Assembly (NCBI GenBank): GCA_016871295.1
Contig: VFZD01000010.1
Coordinates: 1 to 38,518, forward strand
Length of the DNA: 38,518 bases
Direction of reading: 5' to 3'
DNA from: Actinomycetota bacterium
GTDB taxonomy: Bacteria; Actinomycetota; Acidimicrobiia; Acidimicrobiales; Ilumatobacteraceae
Shown: in pieces, positions 7,448 to 16,550 of the stretch
Layout of the letters: each line of letters starts with the position of its first letter
Position numbering within the stretch: position 1 is the first letter of the stretch
Position numbers and translations under genes: made by a program
The notes under the pieces: model-generated
What the model was told of the DNA's origin: nothing
Databases searched by the model: none
The model's input: the letters and a program-made list of their open reading frames with translations, nothing else

Positions 7448-7453
7448 CATAAT
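7448..7453 (+). promoter_or_regulatory. Putative -10 box (CATAAT) of the CysK-like gene
   Basis: CATAAT ends 7 nt before the TTG start at 7461. It sits inside an imperfect palindrome (7443-7457, core ACAT-A-ATGT) that could also be an operator overlapping the promoter. There is no Shine-Dalgarno sequence before the TTG. Confidence 0.35.
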
Positions 7454-7460
7454 GTAAACC

Positions 7461-9029
7461 TTGAGTCCATCAACCGCAACAACTACAACAACTTCGACGA
7501 TTCACGACTCGGCTCATCTCGACGCCGACGCGATGGCGGGGCAGTTGGGTTTGGCCGACAAGGTGGTCGACCCCCAGGCCTTGCAGAACAGCATCGCGGT
7601 GTGCGCCAAAAACAAGGTAGTTCTGCCGACATTCGCCCAGTTGGCCGACCCGACCCTGATCGCCGCCGACTACGCCACAGGTGTAGACAAGAACGCGCCC
7701 GACCCGCGCAATTTGTTTCGTGTGCACTGGTACAACGACATGCGCGGCGAGCGTGTCGCCGTGCCCGACCATGTCGTGCTGCCGTCGTCGTTGACGGGTG
7801 TCGGGAGCCCGATCATCGTGATCTTCGGCGATCGTTTTCCGATGATCACCGCGCACAAAGTGCTGGCCGCCTACTCGTGCCTCGCGCCGCGAATAATCAC
7901 CGGCCAGTTCGACCCGAGTCGACATCGGGCGGTCTGGCCGTCGACGGGCAATTATGCACGCGGAGGTGTGGCGATCAGCCGCATCATGGGTTCGCGCGGC
8001 GTGGCCGTGTTGCCCGCCGGGATGTCGAAAGAACGCTTCGATTGGCTCGATCGTTGGGTCAGCGACCCGAGCGATGTCGTGCGCACGCCGGGCACCGAAA
8101 GCAACGTCAAAGAAATTTATGATGCGTGCAACGAAATGGAGTTGGACCCGAAGAATTTTATCTTCAATCAGTTCTGTGAGTTCGGCAACCATGTCGGCCA
8201 CTACGAGGTGACCGGTCGGGCGCTGAAGAAAGTGTTCGAGCATGTCAACAAGAATTCGGGTGGTCGATTGCGCCTTGCCGCCTTCACTTCGGCGACCGGT
8301 TCGGCCGGCACCATCGGCGCGGGCGACAGGCTCAAAGACGACCTCGGCGCGAAAATCGTGGCGGTCGAGGCGCTCGAGTGCCCGACGATGCTCGAAAACG
8401 GTTTCGGTGAGCACAACATTCAGGGCATCGGCGACAAACACATTCCGTTGATTCACAACGTGATGAACACCGATGTGGTGGTCGGGGTTTCAGATCGGGC
8501 GACCGACGAATTGGATGTGATGTTCAACACCGACGTCGGATGCCGATATCTGGTCGAGCGCAAGGGCGTGCCCGTGGAGATCGTCGAGACGCTCAAGCAC
8601 TTCGGATTCTCGGCGATCTGCAACGTGATCGCCGCGATCAAAACGGCGAAGCTCCTCGGTTTGGGGGCGAACGACGCCCTGATCACGATCGCCACCGACG
8701 GGGCCGATCTGTACCCGAGCGAACGGGTCAAGACGCTTGCCCGTCGGTTCAACGATTCGTTCACCGAAATCGACGCGGCCGAAGTGTTCGCCGAGCACCT
8801 CGCCACCGTCTCGACCGACGCGATGATCGATTGCACCGAGCACGACCGAACCCGCATCTTCAATTTGGGCTACTACACCTGGGTCGAGCAACAAGACACC
8901 CCGTTGGCGGTGTTCGAGGCCCGTCGTTCACAAACCTTCTGGCGAAACTTGCGCAAGTATTTGCCGGTGTGGGACGAGATGATCGGTGATTTCAACCGCC
9001 GCGTCGCCGAAAAAAACCGCAACAACTGA
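7461..9029 (+). CDS. Large CysK-like PLP-dependent enzyme
   Basis: A 522-residue fold-type-II PLP enzyme. Compared with cysteine synthases it has about 100 extra residues at the N-terminus and about 100 at the C-terminus. The likely PLP lysine is Lys133 in TAHKVLAAY, 28 residues before STGNYARGG (161-169), which replaces the SSGNTG loop. Downstream are [12 protein letters not shown] (phosphate loop) and [12 protein letters not shown], close to the CysK HKIQGIG segment. So it should do beta-replacement or beta-elimination chemistry on a serine/cysteine-like substrate, but the altered substrate loop argues against plain cysteine synthesis. TTG start at 7461 behind CATAAT. The next gene, 25 nt on, is another fold-II PLP enzyme, suggesting a joint pathway. 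Confidence 0.8.
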   Translation: MSPSTATTTTTSTIHDSAHLDADAMAGQLGLADKVVDPQALQNSIAVCAKNKVVLPTFAQLADPTLIAADYATGVDKNAPDPRNLFRVHWYNDMRGERVAVPDHVVLPSSLTGVGSPIIVIFGDRFPMITAHKVLAAYSCLAPRIITGQFDPSRHRAVWPSTGNYARGGVAISRIMGSRGVAVLPAGMSKERFDWLDRWVSDPSDVVRTPGTESNVKEIYDACNEMELDPKNFIFNQFCEFGNHVGHYEVTGRALKKVFEHVNKNSGGRLRLAAFTSATGSAGTIGAGDRLKDDLGAKIVAVEALECPTMLENGFGEHNIQGIGDKHIPLIHNVMNTDVVVGVSDRATDELDVMFNTDVGCRYLVERKGVPVEIVETLKHFGFSAICNVIAAIKTAKLLGLGANDALITIATDGADLYPSERVKTLARRFNDSFTEIDAAEVFAEHLATVSTDAMIDCTEHDRTRIFNLGYYTWVEQQDTPLAVFEARRSQTFWRNLRKYLPVWDEMIGDFNRRVAEKNRNN

Positions 9030-9054
9030 ATTCGGGCCGCGCGTCAGGCAAAAA

Positions 9055-10356
9055 ATGAGTCCCGTCGCAACCGGTTGGCATTGCGCGGTCTGCGGCGCGA
9101 AAGTTTCGATCGGCGAAGTTTTTTCGTGGCGTTGCCCCAACTCGAGCGAGTCTGATCGTCATCATCTGCTCGAACTCGAAAACTCGATCGCCCCGTTGCG
9201 CAGCAACGGAGATCCGAACCCGTTCGTCGCCTTTCAGCGATATCTGGCGTGGGACGCGTTCGCCGCCGCGCTCGGTATCGAGGTCGACGAGCGCACGAAA
9301 ATGATTCGTGATCTGGACGACTCGGTGGCCCAGGTGGCGGGCACGGGATTTCGCTTCACGCCGTTTTCGCGCCACGACAGACTGAGCGCCGAACTGGGTT
9401 TTGCGGCAAACGGCGGCGTGTGGATCAAAGACGAGACGGGCAATGTCGCCGGTTCACAAAAGGCCCGGCATCTTTTCACCGAACTGTTGCATCTCGTCGC
9501 GGTCGAACAAGTTGGTCGCGCCCCGTGGGCTAGCCGCGCCGAGAGACCCGCGTTGGCGATCGCCTCATGCGGCAACGCGGCGATCGCCGCGAGCACTTTG
9601 GCGCGTGCGCTCGAGTGGAAGATAAAAGTTTTCGTGCCCGAACATGCCGACGAGCCGACGCTCAAAATCTTGCGTTCGCTTGACGCCGACGCGGTCAGGT
9701 GTCCGCGTTCGTCGACCGACCCGCCGGGCGACCCGTGTGTGTTCAGATTTCGCGAGGCCGTCGCCGCCGGTGCGATACCGTTCGGCGTGCAGGGCCCCGA
9801 AAACGCCTGGTGTCTCGACGGGGGACGAACCATCGGTTGGGAAATGGCGGTCATCGCCGAAGATCTGCCGGGTTCGCTGATCAGTCGCATGTTCGTGCAG
9901 GCCGGCGGCGGAGCTTTCGTGACATGCGCCGCCGCGGGGTTTTTCGCCGGGGCGACGAAACCAAAAATTCACGCCGTGCAAACCGAGGGTTGCGCCCCGC
10001 TGGCCCGCGCTTTCGATCGCGCCGAACAGACGGGTGGTGCGCGCAACGCCGGGCCGCGCTGGTCGCAGTGCATGTGGCCGTGGGAGGCGACACCAGTTTC
10101 GCTCGCCGACGGAATTTTGGACGACGAGACATACGACTGGATCGGCGCCTGCAACGCGATGGCCGACAGCGGGGGATCTCCCGTCGTGGCGAGCGAAGAA
10201 CTCGTGCGCGAAAGTTTCGCGATCGCGCATCGTGTCACCGATATCGATGTCAGTCCGACGGGTGCGGCGGGCCTGGCGGGATTGTTGGCCAAGCGCCACG
10301 AAATCGCCGATGACGAGCGCGTCGTCGTGATATTCAGCGGCGTCCGTCGGCAATAG
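9055..10356 (+). CDS. Threonine synthase-like PLP-dependent enzyme
   Basis: A 433-residue fold-type-II PLP enzyme resembling threonine synthase/threonine dehydratase. It starts with a short zinc-ribbon-like segment (Cys10-x2-Cys13 and Cys27, with no clear fourth ligand). The PLP lysine is Lys136 in GSQKARH and the phosphate loop is SCGNAA (171-176). The substrate loops do not match ThrC well, so I do not call it thrC. The ATG at 9055 has AGG 8 nt upstream; an earlier in-frame start would overlap the previous gene by 44 nt. It follows the CysK-like gene by 25 nt, and the two probably form an operon. clpP follows 25 nt later but has its own -10 candidate. Confidence 0.8.
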   Translation: MSPVATGWHCAVCGAKVSIGEVFSWRCPNSSESDRHHLLELENSIAPLRSNGDPNPFVAFQRYLAWDAFAAALGIEVDERTKMIRDLDDSVAQVAGTGFRFTPFSRHDRLSAELGFAANGGVWIKDETGNVAGSQKARHLFTELLHLVAVEQVGRAPWASRAERPALAIASCGNAAIAASTLARALEWKIKVFVPEHADEPTLKILRSLDADAVRCPRSSTDPPGDPCVFRFREAVAAGAIPFGVQGPENAWCLDGGRTIGWEMAVIAEDLPGSLISRMFVQAGGGAFVTCAAAGFFAGATKPKIHAVQTEGCAPLARAFDRAEQTGGARNAGPRWSQCMWPWEATPVSLADGILDDETYDWIGACNAMADSGGSPVVASEELVRESFAIAHRVTDIDVSPTGAAGLAGLLAKRHEIADDERVVVIFSGVRRQ

Positions 10357-10368
10357 ACGGTCGCGCAC

Positions 10369-10374
10369 TAGCCT
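10369..10374 (+). promoter_or_regulatory. Putative -10 box (TAGCCT) of clpP
   Basis: TAGCCT ends 7 nt before the clpP ATG at 10382. An AAGG at 10377-10380 could instead serve as a close Shine-Dalgarno sequence, so leaderless initiation is less certain here. Confidence 0.35.
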
Positions 10375-10381
10375 GCAAGGC

Positions 10382-10972
10382 ATGTCAAATATTCCTCCCG
10401 TCTCGCTCGAAGGTGGTTTCGACGCGCGCAGCGATATTTTCGTGCGGCTGCTGAAGAGCCGCGTGATCATGCTGGGCACCGACGTCAACGACGAAATCGC
10501 CAATCAAGTCTGCGCCCAGTTGTTGTTTCTCGAAGGCGAAGACCCGAAGGCCGACATCTGGCTTTATGTCAATTGTCCGGGTGGTTCGGTCACGGCGGGT
10601 ATGGCGATATATGACACGATGCAATTCGTCGCCTGCGACGTGGCCACCGTGTGTCTGGGCTTGGCGGCGTCGATGGGGCAGTTCTTGTTGACCGCGGGGG
10701 CAAAAGGCAAGCGCTACACGTTGCCCAACGCGCGCATCATGATGCATCAGCCGCTCGCCGGCCTGCGCGGTCAAGCCTCGGACATCGCGATTCAGGCCGA
10801 GCAACTCGCTTACACCAAGTTGAGCATGGCCAAACTCACGGCCCACCACTCGGGTCGCAAACTCGAAGAGATTCAGGCCGACTCGGAGCGCGACAGGTGG
10901 TTCACCGCCGACCAGGCGCGCGATTACGGGCTTGTCGACAAGGTCATCGTCAAGCGCGGAGAAATTCGCTGA
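10382..10972 (+). CDS. clpP: ATP-dependent Clp protease proteolytic subunit
   Basis: ClpP is the barrel-shaped serine protease that degrades proteins fed in by Clp ATPases, including tmRNA-tagged ones. The 196-residue product has the triad Ser97 (GLAASMGQ), His122 (MMHQP) and Asp171 (ERDRWF), plus the NCPGGSV oxyanion loop. Actinobacteria usually carry a clpP1-clpP2 pair near tig and clpX. This copy stands alone between a PLP enzyme and a lipoprotein, so it is probably an additional paralog, though the window cannot show whether other copies exist. All catalytic residues are present. Confidence 0.93.
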   Translation: MSNIPPVSLEGGFDARSDIFVRLLKSRVIMLGTDVNDEIANQVCAQLLFLEGEDPKADIWLYVNCPGGSVTAGMAIYDTMQFVACDVATVCLGLAASMGQFLLTAGAKGKRYTLPNARIMMHQPLAGLRGQASDIAIQAEQLAYTKLSMAKLTAHHSGRKLEEIQADSERDRWFTADQARDYGLVDKVIVKRGEIR

Positions 10973-11003
10973 CCGTCAATTGGTTCGAATTGGCAGTTGA
11001 AAC

Positions 11004-11414
11004 TCAGCCCGTCGGGGCGACGTTCAAGCCGGTAGAAATGTCGACGCCGCAAGTTTCTTTGATCCACTTGGCGGCCGCATCGGCGGCTTTCTCGGTGGAG
11101 TAGGCCATGTCGACGACGGCCTGAACGCTCTCGGCATCGTTGGCGTTGACGCGCGATGCGAGGGTCAGCAGTTCGGTGAGCGACTGCCAATCTTTTTCGA
11201 TCGCCAACGGGGCGACCTTGCCGAGTCGTCGATAGCGCTCGAGCATCGTCGCCACTTCGGCGGGGGTCGCCGTCGGAACCGTGATCCCCGGAATTTCTTT
11301 GGCCAGTTGTCGGCAAAAATTCGTCGCCGTACGCGGCGTCTCTGAACAGGCACCGAGCGCAACCAGCGAAAAGACGGCGAGGGCCAGGCGCGCCGATCGT
11401 CGCGTCGAAAGCAC
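11004..11414 (-). CDS. Small putative lipoprotein, unknown function
   Basis: A 136-residue protein with a basic start (STRRSAR), a hydrophobic stretch and a lipobox ending LGAC at Cys23, followed by an alpha-helical domain without recognisable motifs. It should be exported and lipid-anchored. Two further cysteines (in NFCRQL and ETCGVD) could form a disulfide. I chose GTG at 11414 because it gives a normal signal peptide; the frame stays open upstream to 11546, where an ATG-like start would add an unlikely 44-residue leader. It is divergent from yifB, occupying the place where other actinobacteria have yraN. No family recognised. Confidence 0.6.
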   Translation of the reverse strand: MLSTRRSARLALAVFSLVALGACSETPRTATNFCRQLAKEIPGITVPTATPAEVATMLERYRRLGKVAPLAIEKDWQSLTELLTLASRVNANDAESVQAVVDMAYSTEKAADAAAKWIKETCGVDISTGLNVAPTG

Positions 11415-11518
11415 ACAATCTCGGCGTGAATTTTTCAACAAAGATTTTCGAAAAGTCACCGCGCTCAAGTATCTCAGGTCGGTAAATCGATTTGGCGTCA
11501 TTTCAAAAAGGATGAAAA

Positions 11519-13072
11519 GTGTTCGCATCAGTTCGCTCCGCGACATTGCTGGGTGTCCTCGGCTCGCGTGTGGACGTCGAGGTTCACGCGGGCATCGGCT
11601 TGCCCGGCTTCACCGTGGTCGGTCAGCCCGACGAAGTTTGTCGCGAGAGTCGCGATCGAGTGCGTGCCGCATTCTTGTCGTCGGGTTTGCCGTGGCCGAC
11701 CCGCCGCGTAACGGTCAACCTTGCGCCGTCGGGTGATCGCAAGTCGGGGGCGTGTCTCGACCTGGCGATCGCGATCGGGTTGCTGGCGGCCCAAGAACTT
11801 GTCGACCTGAACCTGCTGGCGAAATTCGCCTTCGTCGCCGAGTTGGGTTTGGACGGCACGCTGCGCCGTGTGCGCGGGGCGACGCCGTTGGTTTTGGCGT
11901 CGACCGATCGGATCACGGTCGTGGCGCCCGGCAACCTGCACGAGGCGAGCGCGGCGAGTTGCGCAGAAGTCGTGTCGGCGTCGAACTTGGCCGAGGTCGT
12001 CGAGTGTTTGGCGGGTCGACAGTCATGGCGCAAGGCCGACTCGTTCGATGCGCAACACGCCGAAAATTCTGACAAACATACAGGCGAGCGAACCCCGACC
12101 AACTCGTTTGACCTCGCCGATGTGCAGGGCCAACCGGTGGCGCGGCGCGCGCTCGAGATCGCCGCGGCGGGTGCGCATCATTTGTTGCTCGTCGGGCCGC
12201 CCGGTTCCGGCAAGACGATGTTGGCCGAACGGCTCGTGGGTTTGTTGCCCGCGCTCAGCGATGAGGAGGCGATCGCCACGACGATGGTTCATTCGTCGGT
12301 GCAACTTCAGTCGCCAGGCACGGGTTTGATGCGGCGCGCGCCATATCGCGCACCGCACCACTCGTCATCGATGATCTCGATGGTCGGCGGCGGCACTTCG
12401 TTGATGCGACCGGGTGAAATTTCCCTGGCCAGCAACGGCGTGCTGTTTCTCGACGAACTCGGCGAGTTCGCACCCTCGGTGCTCGACGCTTTGCGCCAAC
12501 CGCTCGAGCAGGGCATCGTGCGCTTGTCGCGTGCGCGCACGAGTGTCGTGATGCCGGCGAATTTCTTGCTGGTCGCGGCGACGAATCCGTGTCCGTGCGG
12601 CGAGGGTTCGCCCGGGGCGTGCACCTGCGACGACGCGGCGCGAGCCCGATATCTCCGCCGCTTTTCGGGGCCGTTACTCGACCGGTTCGATCTTCGGGTG
12701 GCGGTCTCGCGACCCGGAACCAACGAGTTGATCAGCCCCGAGCGCGGTGAGCCGACGGCCGAGGTGGCGCGTCGCGTGGCGATCGCCAGAAAACTTTCGT
12801 TCGACAGGTTCGGTTGCACCAACTCGGCGCTGACCCGAGAGCAACTCGACAGAGTCGCACCGTTGTCGAAGACCGCCGAAAAACGATTGCGCCGCGAACT
12901 TGAGATCGGCCGGTTGACGGGTCGCGGTTATCATCGCGTGCGCCGGGTCGCGCGCACGGTGGCCGACCTGAATGGCGCCCCCGAAATCGTCGACGATGCG
13001 CACCTCAACCTGGCGCTGTTGATGCGGGTCGATCTCGCGGCGGGGTTGCGCAATCGCGAACTGGTTTTTTGA
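11519..13072 (+). CDS. yifB: YifB/ComM-like Mg-chelatase-family AAA+ ATPase
   Basis: A 517-residue AAA+ protein of the YifB/ComM family. ComM in proteobacteria is a helicase promoting branch migration during natural transformation. The N-terminal ChlI-like domain (residues 1-165) leads to Walker A GPPGSGKT (226-233), Walker B GVLFLDELGEF and the NPCPCG...ACTC cysteine cluster. The C-terminal Mg-chelatase lid follows. Start is GTG at 11519 behind a good Shine-Dalgarno (AAAAAGGATG). dprA begins at the overlapping stop (TGATG), the classic actinobacterial yifB-dprA pair, suggesting a role in handling single-stranded or incoming DNA. Confidence 0.94.
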   Translation: MFASVRSATLLGVLGSRVDVEVHAGIGLPGFTVVGQPDEVCRESRDRVRAAFLSSGLPWPTRRVTVNLAPSGDRKSGACLDLAIAIGLLAAQELVDLNLLAKFAFVAELGLDGTLRRVRGATPLVLASTDRITVVAPGNLHEASAASCAEVVSASNLAEVVECLAGRQSWRKADSFDAQHAENSDKHTGERTPTNSFDLADVQGQPVARRALEIAAAGAHHLLLVGPPGSGKTMLAERLVGLLPALSDEEAIATTMVHSSVQLQSPGTGLMRRAPYRAPHHSSSMISMVGGGTSLMRPGEISLASNGVLFLDELGEFAPSVLDALRQPLEQGIVRLSRARTSVVMPANFLLVAATNPCPCGEGSPGACTCDDAARARYLRRFSGPLLDRFDLRVAVSRPGTNELISPERGEPTAEVARRVAIARKLSFDRFGCTNSALTREQLDRVAPLSKTAEKRLRRELEIGRLTGRGYHRVRRVARTVADLNGAPEIVDDAHLNLALLMRVDLAAGLRNRELVF

Positions 13073-14220
13073 TGAACCCCGATCATCTCGCCGCGGCGTG
13101 TTTGACCGCGCTGCCAAAAATCGGCCCGAGGCGATTGTCGATTTTGCTCGGTCATCACGACCCGCAGACGGCGTGGGCCGTGGTGCAAGGTCGGGCCAAG
13201 CCCGACGCGGTGGTGGCGGCGATGATGCGCGAAAACAACCTGGGTTTGATGTGGCGGGTCAACGCGACCCAGAGTTTGCAACAACAGATGGGCGAGCGAT
13301 GCAAGAAGTCGGGCATTCGCGTGAGTCTGGTCGGCGAGGCAGATTATCCGATTTGTCTGAGAAACGATTTTGCCAAGCCGGCGGTCTTGTTCTACATCGG
13401 CGACTTGTCGGCGTTGAACACGAGACGCGTGGCGATGGTCGGCACCCGCAGCGCGACGGCCTCGGGTCGATACATGGCGTCACACCTGGCCTATGAACTG
13501 GCGCGAAACAATGTCTGCGTGATTTCTGGATTGGCCCGCGGCATCGACGCGTGGGCCCACCGCGGGGCGTTGCGGGCGTTGCAAAAGCGCGAACCTGCCA
13601 AATCCGAGACGGCGCGACCAGTGGGTGTCGTCGCGTCGGGGCTCGACCATGTGTATCCGAAAGAAAACACAGATTTGTGGCGCGAAGTCGCGCGCGACGG
13701 CGCGTTGTTGAGCGAGTCGGCGCCGGGTTCGGCGCCCGAGGCGTTTCGGTTTCCGTTGCGCAACCGAATTCTCGCCGCGATGTGCGAGGTGCTGGTGGTC
13801 GTCGAAAGTCGCGACAAAGGTGGTTCGATGATCACGGTCGACGAGGCGCAAAAGCGCGATATCGCCGTGCTCGCGGTGCCGGGCTCGCCGCGCAACGCCG
13901 CCTCGGTCGGCACCAACCTGCTCGTGCAACAGGGTTGTCTGCCGATCATCGACGCCGAAGACATCTTGGTCAGCCTCGGTCTCGACAACCGACGCGCCAA
14001 AGAAAACAATTTCGACCCTCGAGTCAAACCGTCGGTGCACGACGCTCGATTGATCGAAACAATGTCGGGCGCGCCGTTCACTCTCGATGAGTTCGTGATG
14101 CGCACCGACGTGCCGTTGCTCGAGGCGGCAATCACCTTGGGTCGTCTCGAGGCGACGGGTTGGGTTGCCAACAACGCCGGCTGGTGGGAGGTGATCGAAT
14201 TCGGGCATCGCCGCGACTGA
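13072..14220 (+). CDS. dprA: DNA processing protein DprA
   Basis: DprA (Smf) binds incoming single-stranded DNA and loads RecA. The 382-residue product has an N-terminal helical domain, the Rossmann-like core (VAMVGTRSAT, SGLARGIDAWAH, FRFPLRNRI, ESRDKGGSMIT) and a C-terminal winged-helix domain of the DML1 type (about residues 325-378). The ATG at 13072 shares one base with the yifB stop, so translation is coupled; a TTG directly before it is an unlikely alternative. Transformation has not been shown in this lineage. The gene may also serve general recombination. Confidence 0.95.
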   Translation: MNPDHLAAACLTALPKIGPRRLSILLGHHDPQTAWAVVQGRAKPDAVVAAMMRENNLGLMWRVNATQSLQQQMGERCKKSGIRVSLVGEADYPICLRNDFAKPAVLFYIGDLSALNTRRVAMVGTRSATASGRYMASHLAYELARNNVCVISGLARGIDAWAHRGALRALQKREPAKSETARPVGVVASGLDHVYPKENTDLWREVARDGALLSESAPGSAPEAFRFPLRNRILAAMCEVLVVVESRDKGGSMITVDEAQKRDIAVLAVPGSPRNAASVGTNLLVQQGCLPIIDAEDILVSLGLDNRRAKENNFDPRVKPSVHDARLIETMSGAPFTLDEFVMRTDVPLLEAAITLGRLEATGWVANNAGWWEVIEFGHRRD

Positions 14221-14241
14221 CGAGATACCGTTATCACGGCT

Positions 14242-15132
14242 ATGGCGGCGGGTTGGAACATCGACGACTTCATCGGTTCGATGACCGCCGCCTCGAGCAA
14301 CACCACCAGCGCGTATGCCACCGATGTCAAACAATTCGCCGAGTGGGTGGCGCGGCAAAAAATCACCTCGCCACACAATGTGACGCGAGAAGTGGTGCGA
14401 CAGTATTTGAGTTTTCTCACCACCAATCGTCAGGCCAAGCGCACCGTCACCCGCAAACTCGCGGCGATTCGTCGATATTTCGACTGGCTGGTGCGCAACA
14501 AAAAGATCAAGATCGACCCGACCGCGGGCGTACGCACACCCTCGGGCACGGGTCGTCTGCCGAAAGTTCTGACCAAAGAGCAACTGGACGCGCTGTTGAC
14601 CTGCAGCGACACCGAAGTGCCCGCCTGGAAATCGGCCCGCGACACGGCCGTGATCGAACTGCTCTACGGCAGCGGTCTTCGAGTCAGCGAGCTTTGCTCG
14701 CTAGACATAGACAGCATCGAGACCCGCAACAACACCGTCACCGTGATGGGCAAAGGTGCGAAACAACGGCGCATACCCGTGAGCCAACCCAGCGTGCGCG
14801 CGGTCAAAGATTGGATGAAACTGCGTTCGGAGGTGATCGATGCTCGTGATGCTCGCGATACGGACGTACAAGTCGCGTTGTTTTTGAACTCGCGCGGGCG
14901 GCGGCTGGCCCCGCGCGATGTGCGTCGATTGATCGACGAGCGAGCGCTGACCCCGACCCACCCGCACGCTTTGCGACACACGTTTGCCACGCATTTGCTC
15001 GACAACGGCGCCGATCTGCGCGCGGTGCAAGAGCTGCTCGGCCACTCAGATGTGGCGACCACCCAGCGCTACACGCAGGTCAGCAAAGAGCGACTAAAGA
15101 GCGCATATTTCGCGTCGCATCCACGCGCATGA
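14242..15132 (+). CDS. xerC: Tyrosine recombinase XerC/XerD type
   Basis: Site-specific recombinase that resolves chromosome dimers at dif. The 296-residue protein has the N-terminal SAM-like core-binding domain (5-85) and the catalytic domain with Arg147 (GLRVSEL), Lys171 (GKGAKQR), His242-x2-Arg245 (HALRHTFATH), His268 (LLGHSDV) and the nucleophile Tyr277 (TQRYTQV). All six active-site residues are present. The dprA-xerC spacing is 21 nt. Its stop overlaps the ATG of the sigma factor gene (ATGA). Synteny with M. tuberculosis (yifB-dprA-viuB-xerC) supports a housekeeping Xer and not a mobile integrase. Confidence 0.94.
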   Translation: MAAGWNIDDFIGSMTAASSNTTSAYATDVKQFAEWVARQKITSPHNVTREVVRQYLSFLTTNRQAKRTVTRKLAAIRRYFDWLVRNKKIKIDPTAGVRTPSGTGRLPKVLTKEQLDALLTCSDTEVPAWKSARDTAVIELLYGSGLRVSELCSLDIDSIETRNNTVTVMGKGAKQRRIPVSQPSVRAVKDWMKLRSEVIDARDARDTDVQVALFLNSRGRRLAPRDVRRLIDERALTPTHPHALRHTFATHLLDNGADLRAVQELLGHSDVATTQRYTQVSKERLKSAYFASHPRA

Positions 15133-15893
15133 ACGCGCTTCCCGTTCGCCTGACTGTCGATCAAGCCTGGGAGAAATGGCACGGTCAAAAGGATGCATTC
15201 GCCCGCGAGTGGCTGGTCGTTCACTACGCCTCGTTGGTCAAGTTCGTCGCCGGTCGACTCGCCGCCGGCCTGCCCAAGCGAGTCGAGATCGGCGATCTCG
15301 TCAGTTCCGGCGTGTTCGGTCTGATGGATGCGATCGATCGATTCGACCCCGCGCTCGGTTTCAAGTTCGAGACCTATGCAATTCCGCGAATCAGGGGGGC
15401 GATTCTCGACAGCCTGCGATCACTCGATTGGGTGCCGCGAAGCGTGCGGGCAAGAGCGCGCACCGTCGAGAACGCGATCTCAGACCTCGAACACGAGTTG
15501 AAGCGGGCGCCGACCGACGAGGAATTGGCGACGAAACTCAAGATTGGAGCGGGCGATCTCGAAAAGTGGCTGACAGAGATCGCCTCGAGTTCGGTTGGCC
15601 CGCTCGACCATGTCGTGGCCGACAACACGCCCGCATCCACACATGGCGGCGCGTCTTACGTGCCGAGCCCCGATTCGGTGGTCGAGGCCAGTGAGTTGCG
15701 CAAGATCATGCGCATCGAAATCAAACGACTTCCCGAACGCGAGAGAACGGTGTTGGCTTTGTATTACGAAGAAAATTTGACGCTGGGCGAGATCGGTGAA
15801 GTCTTGGGCGTCACCGAAAGCCGGGTCTCGCAGATCCATACCAAGGCGGTTCTGCAGTTGCGTTCTCGTCTGGCTGCCGCCGACGTCGCCTAG
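15129..15893 (+). CDS. whiG: RNA polymerase sigma factor, FliA/WhiG family
   Basis: An alternative sigma-70-family factor of 254 residues. Regions 2-3 read GDLVSSGVFGLMDAIDRFD, FETYAIPRIRGAI and LRSLDWVPRSVR, nearly identical to the WhiG/FliA signature. The region 4 helix-turn-helix is at LTLGEIGEVLGVTESRVSQI. In Streptomyces whiG sits at this same locus, upstream of rpsB, and controls sporulation; in motile bacteria FliA drives flagellar genes. The target genes here are unknown: no flagellar, sporulation or anti-sigma gene is in the window. The 4-nt overlap with xerC shows co-transcription. Confidence 0.92.
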   Translation: MNALPVRLTVDQAWEKWHGQKDAFAREWLVVHYASLVKFVAGRLAAGLPKRVEIGDLVSSGVFGLMDAIDRFDPALGFKFETYAIPRIRGAILDSLRSLDWVPRSVRARARTVENAISDLEHELKRAPTDEELATKLKIGAGDLEKWLTEIASSSVGPLDHVVADNTPASTHGGASYVPSPDSVVEASELRKIMRIEIKRLPERERTVLALYYEENLTLGEIGEVLGVTESRVSQIHTKAVLQLRSRLAAADVA

Positions 15894-15899
15894 CAATTC

Positions 15900-16433
15900 G
15901 TGATCGTGCAGTTGATCGCCATGGCGATGCTCGCCGTATCGACCTCGTCCAGTCGATGCGTGCTGCACCAGCCGTTCGATTCGACGGCGAACGCCACCGT
16001 GATCGACGAGTTTCGCGCTCCGGCTTGCGAGCGTTGCGCGGGCAACCGCGGCATCGAGTTTTCGCTGCGTCAAGGCTCCTCGTTGTTCAGCGCCAGTGAT
16101 GGCGTGGTCAGTTTTTCCGGCCGGGTCGGGCAGGTCGAATATCTGGTCATCGCGACAAACTTCAATCGGCGGATCACCTATGGTCGAATCGAGTCGAGCG
16201 TGGTGCGAGTCGGTGATCGGGTGCGGGCAGGGCAGCGGGTCGCCGTTTCGACGAACTCTTTTTATTTTGGCGTGCGCGAGGTCGACGGGGCGCAAGTTCG
16301 CTATGTCGACCCGAACAGATATCTGGACACTTCGGCGACCTTCGCAAAGACCGTGTTGGTGCGGGATGAAAACGCGTTTCACGGCGGCCGATCCGAGCGG
16401 TCAAGCCGAACAGCCTTGGCCAATGCGTGCTGA
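15900..16433 (+). CDS. Degenerate M23/LytM-domain protein
   Basis: A 177-residue exported protein at the position where actinobacteria encode an M23 peptidase next to rpsB. The LytM beta-fold is readable (SASDGVVSFSG, VVRVGDRVRAGQRV), but the zinc and catalytic residues are gone. The usual His-x3-Asp is Asn49-x3-Glu53, and the usual His-x-His strand reads FYFGVR (121-126). It therefore should not cleave peptidoglycan; inactive LytM proteins often act as activators or scaffolds. A hydrophobic N-terminus (residues 2-15) and Cys20 suggest export, possibly lipid anchoring; Cys43 and Cys46 form a CxxC. Start is GTG at 15900, 6 nt after the sigma gene stop. Confidence 0.75.
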   Translation: MIVQLIAMAMLAVSTSSSRCVLHQPFDSTANATVIDEFRAPACERCAGNRGIEFSLRQGSSLFSASDGVVSFSGRVGQVEYLVIATNFNRRITYGRIESSVVRVGDRVRAGQRVAVSTNSFYFGVREVDGAQVRYVDPNRYLDTSATFAKTVLVRDENAFHGGRSERSSRTALANAC

Positions 16434-16506
16434 AACGGTGCCAAACGCCTGATTACCTCGCTAGAGTTCAAGGGCTATTTGAAGTTCATATCCCACTAGA
16501 AAAATT

Positions 16507-16550
16507 GCACGACCTTCACCCTGTGGTCGCTTCGGCGCCGAGGGTCGTGT
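16507..16550 (+). promoter_or_regulatory. Candidate structured leader of rpsB
   Basis: In the 144-nt gap before rpsB, CACGACC (16508-16514) pairs perfectly with GGTCGTG (16543-16549). A second pairing, ACCCT (16518-16522) with AGGGT (16541-16545), competes for the same 3' strand, and TCGGCGCCGA (16532-16541) is a palindrome. This could be an autoregulatory S2-binding leader, as known for rpsB in enterobacteria, or an attenuator. There is no U-tract. Function is inferred from structure only. Confidence 0.4.

Noticed and set aside
13480-14583. Long antisense frames across dprA and xerC
   Set aside because: They span two well-supported genes and show only low-complexity Arg/His/Asp composition.
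14242-15132. xerC as a phage or island integrase
   Set aside because: It lies in conserved housekeeping synteny with coupled translation to the sigma gene, and no attachment-site repeats or mobile genes are nearby.
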